A DNA stretch of 64,000 nucleotides from contig NZ_JOJP01000001.1 of the NCBI RefSeq assembly GCF_000710775.1, positions 2,153,729 through 2,217,728 of the forward strand, in the 5' to 3' direction. Source of the stretch: Endozoicomonas elysicola (lineage in GTDB: Bacteria; Pseudomonadota; Gammaproteobacteria; Pseudomonadales; Endozoicomonadaceae). Positions 1 through 9,201 of this stretch are shown here, one piece after another; the first letter of the stretch is position 1, and every line of letters starts with the position of its first letter. The position numbers and the translations under genes are program-made. Under the pieces are notes generated by a model. That model made no database searches and had not been told where the DNA came from. It saw only the letters and a list, made by a program, of their open reading frames with translations.

Positions 1-928
1 TATTATCAGTCACTGACTTGATGCCTTTGATCATTTGATCCCTATCTGCTTCGGTATACCAGCGAAGGTTGACCTTGAGTGTGGCTGAATCCGGAATGAT
101 GTTATTACTGTCGCCAGCCTGAATGGCCCCAACCGTAAGGACTGCGGGCTGTGATTGGTCAACTGAGCGTGATACGACGGCCTGGTATCCCATAATGGCC
201 ATGGCCGCCATGATTACCGGGTCTTTTGCTGCATGGGGGGTTGAGCCATGTCCTCCAACACCTTTTATCAAGACATCCATTTGATCGGTGCCAGCCATTC
301 TTCTTCCATCATGAATGGCAACGGATCCTGCCGGGACAACCCCCATCGTATGGCCAGAAATAATGATATCTGGTTTGGGAGCTACTTTATAAAGGCCATC
401 ATTGACCATGGCCGTTGCGCCAAGGATAGGTTCTTCTGCGGGCTGTGCGACCAGAACAGCAGTTCCTGACCATTCACTTTTTCGCGCAGCCAGCTGTTTG
501 GCCAAGCCTATAAGCCAAACGGTGTGTGCATCGTGCCCACAGGCATGCATGACTGGTAGCTCAATACCATTTGCGTCTTTTTTTATCGCGGTGCTCTTGT
601 AAGGCAGGTTGGTTTCTTCTTTTATCGGAAGTGCATCCATGTCACTGCGAAACATGACCACAGGACCGGGGCCATTTTCCAGAATGCCAACAACACCAGT
701 TTTAGCGATGCCAGTATGGACTGCAAACCCATGACTTTTTAATTCTTTGGTAACCAGCGCAGCGGTCTCAACTTCCATAAAAGCATGCTCTGGGTTTTGA
801 TGCAGATGCTTGAAAAGACCAAGAAGGCGTTGTTCATCATCTGCTATGGATGTTGCAAGGCTAGCTGAAGCACTTTGTAAAAACAGTGAGTATAAAATGA
901 GCGTTGTGATTTTTTTTATAATATTCAT
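1..928 (-). CDS. M20 family metallo-amidohydrolase (3' end outside window)
   Basis: Read on the minus strand from ATG at 928 and still open at base 1, so the C-terminus is missing (about 309 residues visible). The protein opens with a probable signal peptide (Lys-Lys, hydrophobic core, Ala-Ser-Ala), which suggests export. It then shows M20 amidohydrolase landmarks: FRSDMDALPI, the metal-binding HACGHDAHT motif and the catalytic AEEP pair, followed by GGHGSTPH and NIIPD of the dimerisation domain. Family members hydrolyse N-acyl or aminoacyl amides with two zinc or similar ions; the substrate cannot be read from sequence. It stands alone, followed by about 180 non-coding bases. Family assignment is secure, exact activity is not. 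Confidence 0.9.
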   Translation of the reverse strand, partial: MNIIKKITTLILYSLFLQSASASLATSIADDEQRLLGLFKHLHQNPEHAFMEVETAALVTKELKSHGFAVHTGIAKTGVVGILENGPGPVVMFRSDMDALPIKEETNLPYKSTAIKKDANGIELPVMHACGHDAHTVWLIGLAKQLAARKSEWSGTAVLVAQPAEEPILGATAMVNDGLYKVAPKPDIIISGHTMGVVPAGSVAIHDGRRMAGTDQMDVLIKGVGGHGSTPHAAKDPVIMAAMAIMGYQAVVSRSVDQSQPAVLTVGAIQAGDSNNIIPDSATLKVNLRWYTEADRDQMIKGIKSVTDN

Positions 929-1105
929 GTCGGGCTCGTAATGCTTTTTTACGTAAATACCAATAAGCAGGAATTTTCGTCCATTACTCTCGTTAAAATG
1001 GGTGGTGGTTGAGCGTTATCTATTGTAGAGAATTTATACGATAAGGCTGATCAATACTGCCTTGTGACAACTCAGCCTGTCAATTCACTGAAAAGAGGCG
1101 AGCTC

Positions 1106-1891
1106 TTAATTGCCCCAGTTTATTTCCTCTGCGGTTGTCTTGCCGACGACTGTCTGGGCAAGGCTTCCGGGCATCTGACTGGATGATTCATTTACTGGAA
1201 TATGGCCACCCATTATTTCTGCAAAGCGTTGTGGGTGAAGTGGGGTTTTATCTGGCTCTGCGTAGCCATCCGGAAACATTGGGCTGCCTGTAGAAAGGTC
1301 GTATTTGTCAGTAGCCCCCAGGGTGTGCATTAACTCATGAACCATCACTACGGCATTGCTTTTAGTATAGCGCCGGTCGCCATAGGCATTAACAATACCC
1401 ACCATGCCTTTTTGCAGGCCGACAGAGTGCTCGAGAACTGGCAGCAAATCCGGATCGTGATAAACAACATAGAGGTGGATATCAGCGCCAGCCAGAGGGC
1501 TCTCTCCCTTCATTTGCCAGTGCCAGAAGCGAAATTTCAGAGACCAGAGGAAAGATGAGAGCATGTTGCTATCGGAAGGCAGGGCGGGGGGGAGCTCCTG
1601 AATCGTATCTCCTAAGTGAACAGATACTGGTTGGGAGGATGACTGCCCATAAAGTGTGACGCGATAACGAGCAGCTTGAGTTGCAAGAAACAGTTCAATG
1701 TCATCGAAATGCCACTCTTCCAGACGGTTAAGGTATTGCAGGGTCTTACTGCTGCTATCACCACTGATGGGATGAATGGCTACAAACAGGGGGGCGTCCC
1801 AGTCGGTGCTGCGAATCTGGGTCAACCAGGTATTCATTCCAACGACAAGCAGAATCAGAAGTAGAATGGTCACCCTGATGGTCTTGAACAT
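1106..1891 (-). CDS. Membrane-anchored zinc metalloprotease-like protein (HExxHxxGxxD)
   Basis: A 261-aa protein. I chose the ATG at 1891 because AAGGA precedes it at good spacing; an in-frame start 81 bases upstream would add a charged stretch before the membrane segment. The N-terminus has one hydrophobic segment (about residues 5-20), so the rest is probably periplasmic. Near residue 185 lies VMVHELMHTLGATDKYD, a zincin motif whose third ligand position is Asp, as known for the snapalysin-type HExxHxxGxxD arrangement; Met residues downstream could form a Met-turn. I do not recognise the wider family. It follows the cutA-like gene by 40 bases on the same strand, so they may be co-transcribed. 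Protease activity is inference from the motif. Confidence 0.65.
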   Translation of the reverse strand: MFKTIRVTILLLILLVVGMNTWLTQIRSTDWDAPLFVAIHPISGDSSSKTLQYLNRLEEWHFDDIELFLATQAARYRVTLYGQSSSQPVSVHLGDTIQELPPALPSDSNMLSSFLWSLKFRFWHWQMKGESPLAGADIHLYVVYHDPDLLPVLEHSVGLQKGMVGIVNAYGDRRYTKSNAVVMVHELMHTLGATDKYDLSTGSPMFPDGYAEPDKTPLHPQRFAEIMGGHIPVNESSSQMPGSLAQTVVGKTTAEEINWGN

Positions 1892-1931
1892 TGATAAATC
1901 CTTTTTTTGATGAGTCGTATCCGATCGTTTT

Positions 1932-2339
1932 TTACTGGCTGCTGAGCGTAGTTTCTTCCCTGACCCAGTCAAGGTACTCTGGCAGGCCGTTTTCTATGGG
2001 TATCATAATTACCTGCGGCACATCATAGCTGTGCTCAGCTTTAAGGTATTGCTCCAGTGCTGTATAACGTTCACAGGTGGTTTTAATACGAAGCAGTACT
2101 TCCGAGTCTGATTGAACTTCACCTTCCCACATATAATAGCTGTGAATTGGGCTGCTCTGAACACAGGCACCTAAACGCTTTTTTATGATTGCTCTGGCGT
2201 GGGCATCTGCTTCCTGTTGATTCGGGCAGGTAGTCTGTACCATACAGAACTCAGTGGAGTTTTTCATGGGCATTTGGCAACCGGTTAACATCATTATCAG
2301 CAGTAGCGGGAACCAGAAGGCTATGCGCTTTAAAAACAT
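1932..2339 (-). CDS. cutA: CutA-like protein with lipoprotein signal
   Basis: The C-terminal ~110 residues match the CutA divalent-ion tolerance family: ADAHARAIIKKRLGACV, YYMWEGEVQ, VLLRIKTT, YDVPQVIMIPI and a closing YLDWV. CutA forms trimers and has been linked to copper tolerance in E. coli. Here the domain follows a hydrophobic stretch ending LLLIMMLTGC, a good lipobox with Cys at residue 21 from the ATG at 2339, so the protein is probably an exported lipoprotein rather than cytosolic. The start is uncertain: ATGs at 2366 (longer) and 2267 (no signal) are also in frame and none has a clear ribosome site. The metalloprotease-like gene follows 40 bases downstream. Confidence 0.8.
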   Translation of the reverse strand: MFLKRIAFWFPLLLIMMLTGCQMPMKNSTEFCMVQTTCPNQQEADAHARAIIKKRLGACVQSSPIHSYYMWEGEVQSDSEVLLRIKTTCERYTALEQYLKAEHSYDVPQVIMIPIENGLPEYLDWVREETTLSSQ

Positions 2340-2474
2340 GCTGAGTTTGTAATCTATCAGGTTCATGGGAGAGAGAATAGAGCAGGCCTGAATCTCAGAC
2401 CATTCATTAGCGCTTGATGAATTATTGAGGTGTTGGATACGGAGCTTTAAATATTGAATAGGGGCAGAGATCAA

Positions 2475-3091
2475 TAACTCTTCTTATTCTTGGATTATAG
2501 TCTTTATGATTTCCTCTGGCTCATCATCCTCTTCTTTGAGTTTTAGCCCCGAATCTCATTGTGTTGTGTGCAGAAATAGGTTTGATTCGGGAGTATCGCT
2601 GAAAACATTCAAGTGCGGTCATACTTTCCACAAAGATTGCATAGATACATTGATTTACCACTGCCCCGGAGATACTGTGTAATTCTCTAATTGGCGAACT
2701 AATATCTTGAGTCGATCATAATAATAGATATGTATGTACCTTTCGCATAATCATAAGAGCATTTTGGTAGATGCAGAGGCGCGTCAACAGTCCCAGTTAT
2801 CGGAGTAACCAGGCACCAGACTACCTGAGTAAAGGTTTGGTCTCAGAAAACAGCCTGGTTCGTATTCTCGCAGCCTGATCTGGCGCAGTGGCCGAAGCCT
2901 TTGAACTCTATGTAAAATGTAAAAGCATGAAACCAAGGCCCTTACTGCATTTGATTTTCTGGTAGGCAGGCTGGAATTCTGATGAAATTTGTACAGTTGC
3001 GAATGGTATATAGTGACCACTCCCTGTATGCTACAGCCCCCTCCAGAAAAGTCACTGCTATATAAATGGTGACCCTTAATGAGACAGTTTC
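2475..3091. other. Non-coding stretch upstream of rhlE
   Basis: About 600 bases with no convincing gene. Open frames on the minus strand here (2784-3020, 2942-3160) have no ribosome site, and one runs into rhlE. The 3' part is presumably the promoter and leader of rhlE; a TATAGT near 3010 could be a -10 box but no good -35 is at the right distance. No repeat or RNA gene recognised. Confidence 0.4.
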
Positions 3092-4483
3092 ATGACCTTC
3101 GCCAATCTCGGGCTCTCCCTTCCTATCCTGCAAGCTATTACTGAGCAGGGCTATGAACAACCTTCCCCTATTCAGGCTAAGGCGATTCCTGCTGTTCTGG
3201 AAGGTCAGGATGTCATGGCCGCAGCACAGACGGGGACTGGTAAAACTGCCGGGTTTACGCTGCCAATTCTGGAGTTGCTGAGTAGAGGCGAGCGGGCTGG
3301 TCCCAACCAGGTTCGGGCATTAATTCTGACGCCAACCCGGGAATTGGCCGCTCAGGTGGGAGACAGTGTTGCGACCTATGGCCGGCATTTGCCTATTCGT
3401 TCTACTGTGGTATTTGGCGGGGTCAAAATTAACCCTCAAATGATGAACCTGCGTCGAGGTGCGGACATTCTGGTGGCGACGCCGGGAAGGCTGATCGATC
3501 TGTACAATCAGAATGCGGTGAAGTTCAAACATCTGGAAATCCTGGTTCTGGATGAAGCCGACCGTATGCTGGATATGGGTTTTATTCACGATATTCGCCG
3601 CATTCTGGCACTGCTTCCCAAACGTAGACAGAACCTGATGTTCTCCGCGACTTTTTCGGATGAAATACGGCAACTGGCCAAGACCATTGTTCATCAGCCT
3701 GTAGAGATCTCAGTTTCTCCTCGAAACACCACTGCAAAGACGGTTAAGCAGTGGGTGTATCCAGTGGATAAAAATAAGAAACCAGCGCTGTTGACCCGGT
3801 TGATTAAGGAGAATAACTGGAGTCAGGTGTTGGTATTTACCCGTACCAAGCATGGTGCGAACCGTTTGACTCGCCACCTTGAGGGTAAAGGCATCCAGGC
3901 CGCCGCGATTCATGGTAATAAGAGTCAGGGGGCTCGTACCAAAGCGCTGGCCAACTTTAAGAGTAATGAAATTACGGTGCTGGTGGCGACAGACATTGCT
4001 GCCCGTGGTCTTGATATTGATCAACTGCCACAAGTGGTTAATTTTGACCTGCCTAATGTACCTGAAGATTATGTACACCGCATTGGTCGGACTGGGCGGG
4101 CCGGTGCTGAAGGCAAGGCCGTATCGCTGGTCTGTGCCGATGAGAGCAAGCAGCTTCGGGATATTGAGCGGCTGATTAATGAGTTATTGCCAAGAGAAGT
4201 GATTGCCGGTTTTGAACCAGTCAATGACGTTGCGGTTACCCAGCTTTCCAATAAGCCTCCCAAGCCGAAGAAGCCTAAAAAGCCAAAAGTGATGGATCGG
4301 GCACGTCAAGATGCACTTGAAGGTAGGCGTAATCCCTCAGAAAAAAAGCACCATCATAGCAATGGCAAAACGGGCAGAAGGGCTGAGGGCGATGGCGCTT
4401 CTGGTCGAGTATTTACTGATAACAACCGTAAACCAAGACGGCGTAAAGTGACAGATTCACAAAGCACTTCTCGCTCTTCATAA
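3092..4483 (+). CDS. rhlE: DEAD-box ATP-dependent RNA helicase RhlE
   Basis: A 463-aa DEAD-box helicase. The motifs appear in order: the Q motif ([13 protein letters not shown]), Walker [17 protein letters not shown] and TPGR, DEAD as [16 protein letters not shown], then the second RecA lobe with [16 protein letters not shown] and [10 protein letters not shown]. The N-terminus MTFANLGLS closely follows the RhlE pattern. The last ~70 residues are a Lys/Arg/Pro-rich tail, probably an RNA-binding extension. RhlE-type helicases remodel ribosome-assembly intermediates and mRNA in the cytoplasm and are often cold-induced. A GNAT gene follows 32 bases downstream and may be co-transcribed. Confidence 0.93.
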   Translation: MTFANLGLSLPILQAITEQGYEQPSPIQAKAIPAVLEGQDVMAAAQTGTGKTAGFTLPILELLSRGERAGPNQVRALILTPTRELAAQVGDSVATYGRHLPIRSTVVFGGVKINPQMMNLRRGADILVATPGRLIDLYNQNAVKFKHLEILVLDEADRMLDMGFIHDIRRILALLPKRRQNLMFSATFSDEIRQLAKTIVHQPVEISVSPRNTTAKTVKQWVYPVDKNKKPALLTRLIKENNWSQVLVFTRTKHGANRLTRHLEGKGIQAAAIHGNKSQGARTKALANFKSNEITVLVATDIAARGLDIDQLPQVVNFDLPNVPEDYVHRIGRTGRAGAEGKAVSLVCADESKQLRDIERLINELLPREVIAGFEPVNDVAVTQLSNKPPKPKKPKKPKVMDRARQDALEGRRNPSEKKHHHSNGKTGRRAEGDGASGRVFTDNNRKPRRRKVTDSQSTSRSS

Positions 4484-4515
4484 AACGGATACGTGAAAGG
4501 TATAGGGTTATAGCA

Positions 4516-4953
4516 ATGAGCACGGAGATCAGGCTTTATCAGGATAGCGATGTAAATGCGTTGTTAGCTGTCTGGGAAGCCTCATCTCGTCTGGCTCATC
4601 CGTTTATGACCGAAGCTTTTTTTGGTCAGGAACGCCGCAATATACCAGAATTATATCTACCCAATGCAGAAACATGGGTTGTTGTGCAGGATAGGACTGT
4701 CGTTGGCTTTATTGCCCTGATAGGAAATGAAGTGGGTGGCTTGTTTGTTGATCCTGCTCTTCATGGCCAGAAATTGGGTAAGGCGTTAATGGATAAGGCC
4801 AGGGAGTTACATGGTAGTCTGGTGGTTGAGGTATTCAAGGATAATACGCTGGGGCGCCGTTTTTATGATCGCTATGGCTTTCAGCTTATTGAAGAAAAGG
4901 TGTTTGAGCGAACGGGTGATGTACTATTCCGGATGGAGTTGGCTGCCAGTTAA
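4516..4953 (+). CDS. GNAT family N-acetyltransferase (YjaB-like)
   Basis: A 145-aa single-domain GNAT protein. It shows the expected layout: an N-terminal strand IRLYQDSD, a region WEASSRLAHPF resembling YjaB, strand 4 LFVDPALHGQKLGKAL with the acetyl-CoA loop (Q/R-x-x-G-x-G/A here as GQKLGKAL), and a C-terminal NTLGRRFYDRYGFQ. Members transfer acetyl from acetyl-CoA to an amine; the acceptor is unknown here. It lies 32 bases after rhlE on the same strand, and the gene beyond is convergent. Family is secure, substrate unknown. Confidence 0.85.
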   Translation: MSTEIRLYQDSDVNALLAVWEASSRLAHPFMTEAFFGQERRNIPELYLPNAETWVVVQDRTVVGFIALIGNEVGGLFVDPALHGQKLGKALMDKARELHGSLVVEVFKDNTLGRRFYDRYGFQLIEEKVFERTGDVLFRMELAAS

Positions 4954-5013
4954 TAAACGGATTGGATAGCGATGAGGCCAGAGTTTAATCTGCTGGCCTG
5001 TGGAATCAAAACG

Positions 5014-5391
5014 TTAACCGGTTACTTCAAAATCATCATCCCTCAGTTTGGCGAAGCCATCCTTCTGGAGCACCCACAATTCTCTGTGGATGACTCCAGA
5101 GGCTTTATTCATCTTCCAGCCAGAAGTCAGCAAAGCACTTTGTTCGTCCACCACTTCAAACGTTGGGTTAATGTATTCCACACTGTGAAAACCATCATCT
5201 ATTAGTTTTTGCCAGAAAGACTCAATTTCTTTATGACCTGTGAAGGTACCAAATGGGCGGGCATGCATAACGGCATCTGGCTCATACTGGTCGGCACAGC
5301 CTTTAGCATTCCCGGAATTGAACGCTGCTTTCCATTCACTGCTGGCCTGCTTTACTGCTTTGATCAGAGGCGAATCTTGCTCATTCGTCAT
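5014..5391 (-). CDS. SnoaL/DUF4440-like NTF2-fold protein
   Basis: A 125-aa protein of NTF2-like build. I chose the ATG at 5391, which has AAAGAG about eight bases upstream, over the in-frame GTG at 5400. Visible landmarks are the helix WKAAFNSGNAKGCADQYEPDAV, the HARPFGTFTGHKEIESFW turn, and alternating strands ending HRELWVLQKDG and RDDDFEV, as in DUF4440/SnoaL proteins. These are small dimeric proteins that bind or isomerise hydrophobic ligands; many are uncharacterised. No catalytic role can be assigned. It lies 66 bases after the NYN protein gene on the same strand. Confidence 0.72.
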   Translation of the reverse strand: MTNEQDSPLIKAVKQASSEWKAAFNSGNAKGCADQYEPDAVMHARPFGTFTGHKEIESFWQKLIDDGFHSVEYINPTFEVVDEQSALLTSGWKMNKASGVIHRELWVLQKDGFAKLRDDDFEVTG

Positions 5392-5457
5392 ATCAAACAC
5401 TCTTTGTCAAAGTAATCAGACAACTATAAGTTATAGCAGTCAAACGCACCAGAACCG

Positions 5458-6201
5458 CTAATGGCCACCATTCTGGATGTGGTTCCCCCGTCGTTTATCT
5501 CGAACACTCATCTGGTTGTTGTCCATTATCTGGGTTTCAAACAGGTCAACAGCCCTGATCAGGTCCCCCAGCTTTTTATAACCATAGTTACGAGGGTCAA
5601 AAGAAGCCTGATTCGATATAACTGCACCAATTCGGCCTAGATACGCCCAGCCATCATCGTCCTGTTCAGTGTCAATTGCGTTGCGTATCAGGTTCATCAG
5701 TTTGGTGTCGGCTTTCAACTCATGGCCACTTTTCTTGCTGTTTTCAGGGACTTTTTCAGGGTCTGCCTCAGGCTCATCCAGATAGAGAAAGCGTGAGCAG
5801 GCATTAACAAAGGGAGCTGGTGCTTTACGTTCTCCGAAGCCGTACACCACTTTTCCTTCCGAGAGCAATCGCATGATCAGTGGCGTAAAGTCGCTGTCAG
5901 ATGACACGATGCAGAATGCATCCATTTTTTTTGTGTACAGGGTGTCCATGGCATCAATGGTCATCGCCATATCGGTGGCATTCTTCCCTTTGGTCAGGTC
6001 GAATTGCTGGATTGGTTGGATGGCGTACTCATGCAGCTGTTCCTCCCATCCTTTCACGGTATGACTTTTCCAGTTGCCGTAGGCTCGACGAATGCTTACA
6101 ACGCCGTACTTCGCCATTTCAGAGAGAATCTTTTCAATTTTTCTGGCGGGAGCATTATCCGCATCAATAAAGAGCGCGATTTTCTGGTTTGACTCTGCCA
6201 T
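5458..6201 (-). CDS. NYN-domain (LabA/DUF88) RNase-like protein with OST-HTH/LOTUS domain
   Basis: A 247-aa protein; the ATG at 6201 is preferred because AAGGA lies six bases upstream, while the in-frame ATG at 6207 abuts it. The N-terminal half is an NYN/PIN-like nuclease domain with acidic residues in LFIDADNAPA, TDMAMTIDAMD and VSSDSDFTPL, the usual metal-binding positions. The C-terminal part (DDDGWAYLGRIG, NYGYKKLGDLIRA) matches the OST-HTH/LOTUS fold, which binds RNA. The combination is widespread in bacteria and predicted to cleave RNA, but substrates are mostly unknown. The extreme C-terminus is basic. Confidence 0.88.
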   Translation of the reverse strand: MAESNQKIALFIDADNAPARKIEKILSEMAKYGVVSIRRAYGNWKSHTVKGWEEQLHEYAIQPIQQFDLTKGKNATDMAMTIDAMDTLYTKKMDAFCIVSSDSDFTPLIMRLLSEGKVVYGFGERKAPAPFVNACSRFLYLDEPEADPEKVPENSKKSGHELKADTKLMNLIRNAIDTEQDDDGWAYLGRIGAVISNQASFDPRNYGYKKLGDLIRAVDLFETQIMDNNQMSVRDKRRGNHIQNGGH

Positions 6202-6411
6202 TGGCATTCCTTGCTACGTATTATTCTTTTTGCTTGCTGAACAGTGTCCTCTGATTCAAAGAAATTTGCAAAAGAGAGCATTCTTATGGGGTTATCTGGT
6301 CGGTAAATTTCTAGTCCATTTGTGCTTGAGATTGGTGAATGCCCCTATTAAGCTGCGATCAGCAGTAATGACGTATGCTTGGCCAAATAAGGCGAACAGA
6401 GATTAATAACA

Positions 6412-6795
6412 ATGACAGAACAGACGCCCTATCACCTGTTGGGTGAAGATGAAGGTATTCGAACCCTTGCCAATGCATTTTATGATGCGATGGATGACCT
6501 GCCAGAAGCGGAGCACATCCGGAAAATGCATGCCCGTTCGCTGACTGATGTAAAAGAGAAGCTTTATGAGTACCTCTGCGGCTGGCTTGGGGGGCCTCAT
6601 CACTATCTGGAGAAGTATGGGACTGTTTGTTTAACTGATCCGCACAAGCCTTATGATATCAGTGAGTCGGCGCGTGATCAGTGGCTCTATTGCTGGGACA
6701 AGGCACTGGATGAAGTGGGTGCCAGTGCTGAGTTAAAAGGTATGCTGAAAGAGCCAATCTTTCGACTGGCTGATTTTATGGTCAATCAGCGGTAG
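6412..6795 (+). CDS. Group II truncated haemoglobin
   Basis: A 127-aa globin of the short 2-on-2 class. Typical positions are FYDAMDDLPEAEHIRKMH, LYEYLCGWLGGPHHYLEKYG and DPHKPYDISESARDQWLYCWDKAL, where the His in DPHKPYDI region corresponds to the proximal haem-binding site region and the Trp/Tyr residues to the distal pocket of TrHb2 proteins. Such proteins bind O2 or NO in the cytoplasm and are thought to help with oxidative or nitrosative stress. It is monocistronic, between two minus-strand genes. Family assignment is strong; the ligand role is from family knowledge. Confidence 0.88.
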   Translation: MTEQTPYHLLGEDEGIRTLANAFYDAMDDLPEAEHIRKMHARSLTDVKEKLYEYLCGWLGGPHHYLEKYGTVCLTDPHKPYDISESARDQWLYCWDKALDEVGASAELKGMLKEPIFRLADFMVNQR

Positions 6796-6811
6796 TTTTG
6801 AAGCATTGTAT

Positions 6812-6845
6812 AGGCTTGAGGTATATTTTCTGCTACTTCGAGCCT
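6812..6845 (+). terminator. Hairpin after truncated haemoglobin gene
   Basis: AGGCT-TGAGGTA can pair with TACTTCG-AGCCT around a short loop just after the globin stop; a TTTTT run follows a few bases later. Also faces the convergent 542-aa gene end. Weak terminator candidate. Confidence 0.4.
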
Positions 6846-6865
6846 GCGTATTTTTGAGATGCTTG

Positions 6866-8494
6866 CTAGCAGCGTACAATATCCCACTCAAGATTATGGA
6901 GGGTGTTAGTTAGACATCGATAGGTCTCATCATGTTGCTTAGTTCTCAGTTCATTTGAAAACAGATTTAAGTTATCCAAGACCCTATCAATAGCCTCGCT
7001 TTCTTCGAGTTGATGTTGATGCTCTTTTATATTCTCCAGTATGGATTTTAGCTGCATCAATGAGTCTCTAAACTGGGTGAGTTTTCTTCTTTGAGTTCTT
7101 TTACACCAAGTGCCCCGTTTATCTTCAAGCTTTGCAATCAAAGGCTCTGCCTCAGAAAGAACTTGAGATTTTTCTCTTCTGTACGGTTCAATGGCTAAGA
7201 TTGACATTAAACTGTTATAACTTTTACTCTCCAGGAAAAAACAGGTGAAATCTCTCATTCGCCGTATTAATTCGGAGATTGATACTAATTCCAGTCCAGG
7301 TTTATCAGGTAATGTCAGAGTGGATGCCTCTTTTTGCAGAACCTTTAGTCTGGCGATTAGATGTTCAAGCTTTATTTTTTTATGCTCATACTCTTTTTGT
7401 GCCCTGACTAAATCAGCCATTTTTTCATCAAAGATTTTCCGCAACTCTTCAGTTTCGGGAAGTGCTTTAAATTGAATCTCTCCATCTGAACGGATTGCTA
7501 AGTTTTCTCTGGCATCACGATAAGCATCCCACTTAGTGGTTTCCTCCTTGAGGTCTTTTACACATATAGTGATCTGCTGGAATAAAACTCTTTTTTTCTT
7601 CAAAATATTTTCGAGATTAATACGAGGTTCAGGAGTCACAGTAGAGAGGCTGCTTCTGCATTTTCGAGTCTCTTTAAGTGAAGGACTCATCTGATAAAAG
7701 GGGATAAAGTCAGTAACATCAAAGAGGCTTTCATCAAAATGGACTTTCTCACTTTCTTCCTCATTTGCTTCTCTGGATAACTCCAGAAAATCTTTCATCA
7801 GTGGTTGGTTGAGCAGCTTTGCATTTTCAAAAGGCAGCACAGCATTCTCAATAGGAGTGTCTGATAACCTGCTTTGTTGCAAGTAATCCGGACTTTTTGT
7901 TGTTTGAATCAGCAGAATTTTTGTATGAGGGACACAGTTTTTGGGGTGATATTTTTCTGGCCATACATTCCACTCAGGGCATTCTGACTTTGCTTCCATT
8001 TCCATCCCCGAGTCGAGCTGCTCACTTCTTTTAGCTCCTTTTGGTAGGTAACCGTACTTTTTAAAGAGTACTTCATCGTTTGGCACATTGTTTGGCTTCA
8101 CCTTTCTGGCCTTGTTTTTCTCTGGTAGTCTATATTGTTCATCAAAGGGTAATTTCTTTTTTCTTTTCCGATTTGATTTTCTGACAGGGGGTTGGTTGTC
8201 TTCGGTACTGGTTTCTGAATATACAGCTGATTCTTGCCTTTTTTGATAATTGGTTTGGCCAATATTATATTCACCGATAGGCGTCTTGGTTAGAGGTACC
8301 TGTCCTGAAGGGATATATTTTTTGTTTTCTGTAGCACTGTCTGATTTATCTTGGCGTGGATGATCGGTCGGATAAATTAATAGGCTGTTCAAATTAGCAT
8401 GTTCAGGTTTCATATTATTAGAATACTTATCTTTCAATTTTTTATGATGTGGATTTATTAAGCCTTTGATCCTCTTTTTCTTAAATGGTTCCAT
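6866..8494 (-). CDS. Orphan 542-aa coiled-coil protein with basic clusters
   Basis: I do not recognise this protein. The first ~150 residues are polar and basic, with KKKRIK at 5-10, RKSNRKRKKK at 105-114 and KNKARKVK at 126-133; these resemble mono- and bipartite nuclear localisation signals. The middle is acidic and disordered-looking. The C-terminal ~240 residues are rich in Leu/Lys/Glu heptads (ENILKKKRVLFQQ, EYEHKKIKLEHLIARLKVL, LKSILENIKEHQHQLEES) and probably form coiled coils. There is no signal peptide or membrane segment, and no clear ribosome site before the ATG. It sits alone between the globin and the acyltransferase. A host-directed effector is possible, but only by inference. 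Confidence 0.7.
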   Translation of the reverse strand: MEPFKKKRIKGLINPHHKKLKDKYSNNMKPEHANLNSLLIYPTDHPRQDKSDSATENKKYIPSGQVPLTKTPIGEYNIGQTNYQKRQESAVYSETSTEDNQPPVRKSNRKRKKKLPFDEQYRLPEKNKARKVKPNNVPNDEVLFKKYGYLPKGAKRSEQLDSGMEMEAKSECPEWNVWPEKYHPKNCVPHTKILLIQTTKSPDYLQQSRLSDTPIENAVLPFENAKLLNQPLMKDFLELSREANEEESEKVHFDESLFDVTDFIPFYQMSPSLKETRKCRSSLSTVTPEPRINLENILKKKRVLFQQITICVKDLKEETTKWDAYRDARENLAIRSDGEIQFKALPETEELRKIFDEKMADLVRAQKEYEHKKIKLEHLIARLKVLQKEASTLTLPDKPGLELVSISELIRRMRDFTCFFLESKSYNSLMSILAIEPYRREKSQVLSEAEPLIAKLEDKRGTWCKRTQRRKLTQFRDSLMQLKSILENIKEHQHQLEESEAIDRVLDNLNLFSNELRTKQHDETYRCLTNTLHNLEWDIVRC

Positions 8495-8592
8495 AGTTTT
8501 ATTTATGAAACGCTTTATTGGTTTATGGTCTGCTCACTAGTTTGGTAGACCGGTGAACAGCCATATCAAAAGCATAAGTTAGTATTTTGGGG

Positions 8593-9171
8593 TCAGGTAA
8601 ATTGCTTCGGGTTCTTACCAGTCATATGCTGATAAAATTCCTGTATCTTTTCCAAGTCTGATTCATAGTTGCCTGTAGTAAAGAACATGGGGCCAAAACC
8701 ACCAACTTTCTTTTTAAAGTCTAGAAAACCCAGTGCTATGGGGACCCCAGCGCCGTGAGCCACGTGGTAGAAGCCACTTTTCCACTGGCGGACTTTACTG
8801 CGAGTGCCTTCAGGAGGAATGGCAATGGCGAAGTCCGAATAGTTATGGAAGGTATCTACCATCTGTTGAACCAGGCCATTGGCTTTGCTGCGGTCAACCG
8901 GTACGCCTCCCAGCCACTTCATTATGCCGCCAAGCGGACCCTTGAACAGGCTGCTTTTCCCCATCCAGAACACTTTCATACGGAAACAGAAGGCGAAGGC
9001 AATGGTCAGGACAAAGTCCCAGTTACTGGTGTGCGGAGCGGCAATAATGACGTACTTGCGGGCTGCAGGACGCTGTCCTTCTAGCTTCCAGCCAAACAGC
9101 TTCAGACCAAGACGGGATAAAAGGCGAAAACAGCTGTTAACGACAGGTGTATCAAAAATCGTATGACGCAT
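8593..9171 (-). CDS. PlsC-like acyltransferase
   Basis: A 192-aa member of the lysophosphatidic acid acyltransferase superfamily. The catalytic HxxxxD appears as HTSNWDF near residue 47, the second block as GKSSLFKGPLGGIMKWLGG, and the acyl-acceptor block as PPEGTRSKVRQWKSGFYHVA, with PIALGFLD as the last conserved strand. It is shorter than canonical PlsC and resembles the stand-alone acyltransferases common in marine bacteria. It probably transfers an acyl chain to a lysophospholipid at the inner membrane; substrate not assigned. No clear ribosome site before the ATG. dapD lies upstream on the same strand but a hairpin separates them. Confidence 0.85.
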   Translation of the reverse strand: MRHTIFDTPVVNSCFRLLSRLGLKLFGWKLEGQRPAARKYVIIAAPHTSNWDFVLTIAFAFCFRMKVFWMGKSSLFKGPLGGIMKWLGGVPVDRSKANGLVQQMVDTFHNYSDFAIAIPPEGTRSKVRQWKSGFYHVAHGAGVPIALGFLDFKKKVGGFGPMFFTTGNYESDLEKIQEFYQHMTGKNPKQFT

Positions 9172-9201
9172 TTTTATTGTAAAGACCTAGTCCATTGAAT
9201 T

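Noticed and set aside
2784-3160. Minus-strand open frames upstream of rhlE
   Set aside because: Poor composition, no ribosome site, and one overlaps the rhlE start.
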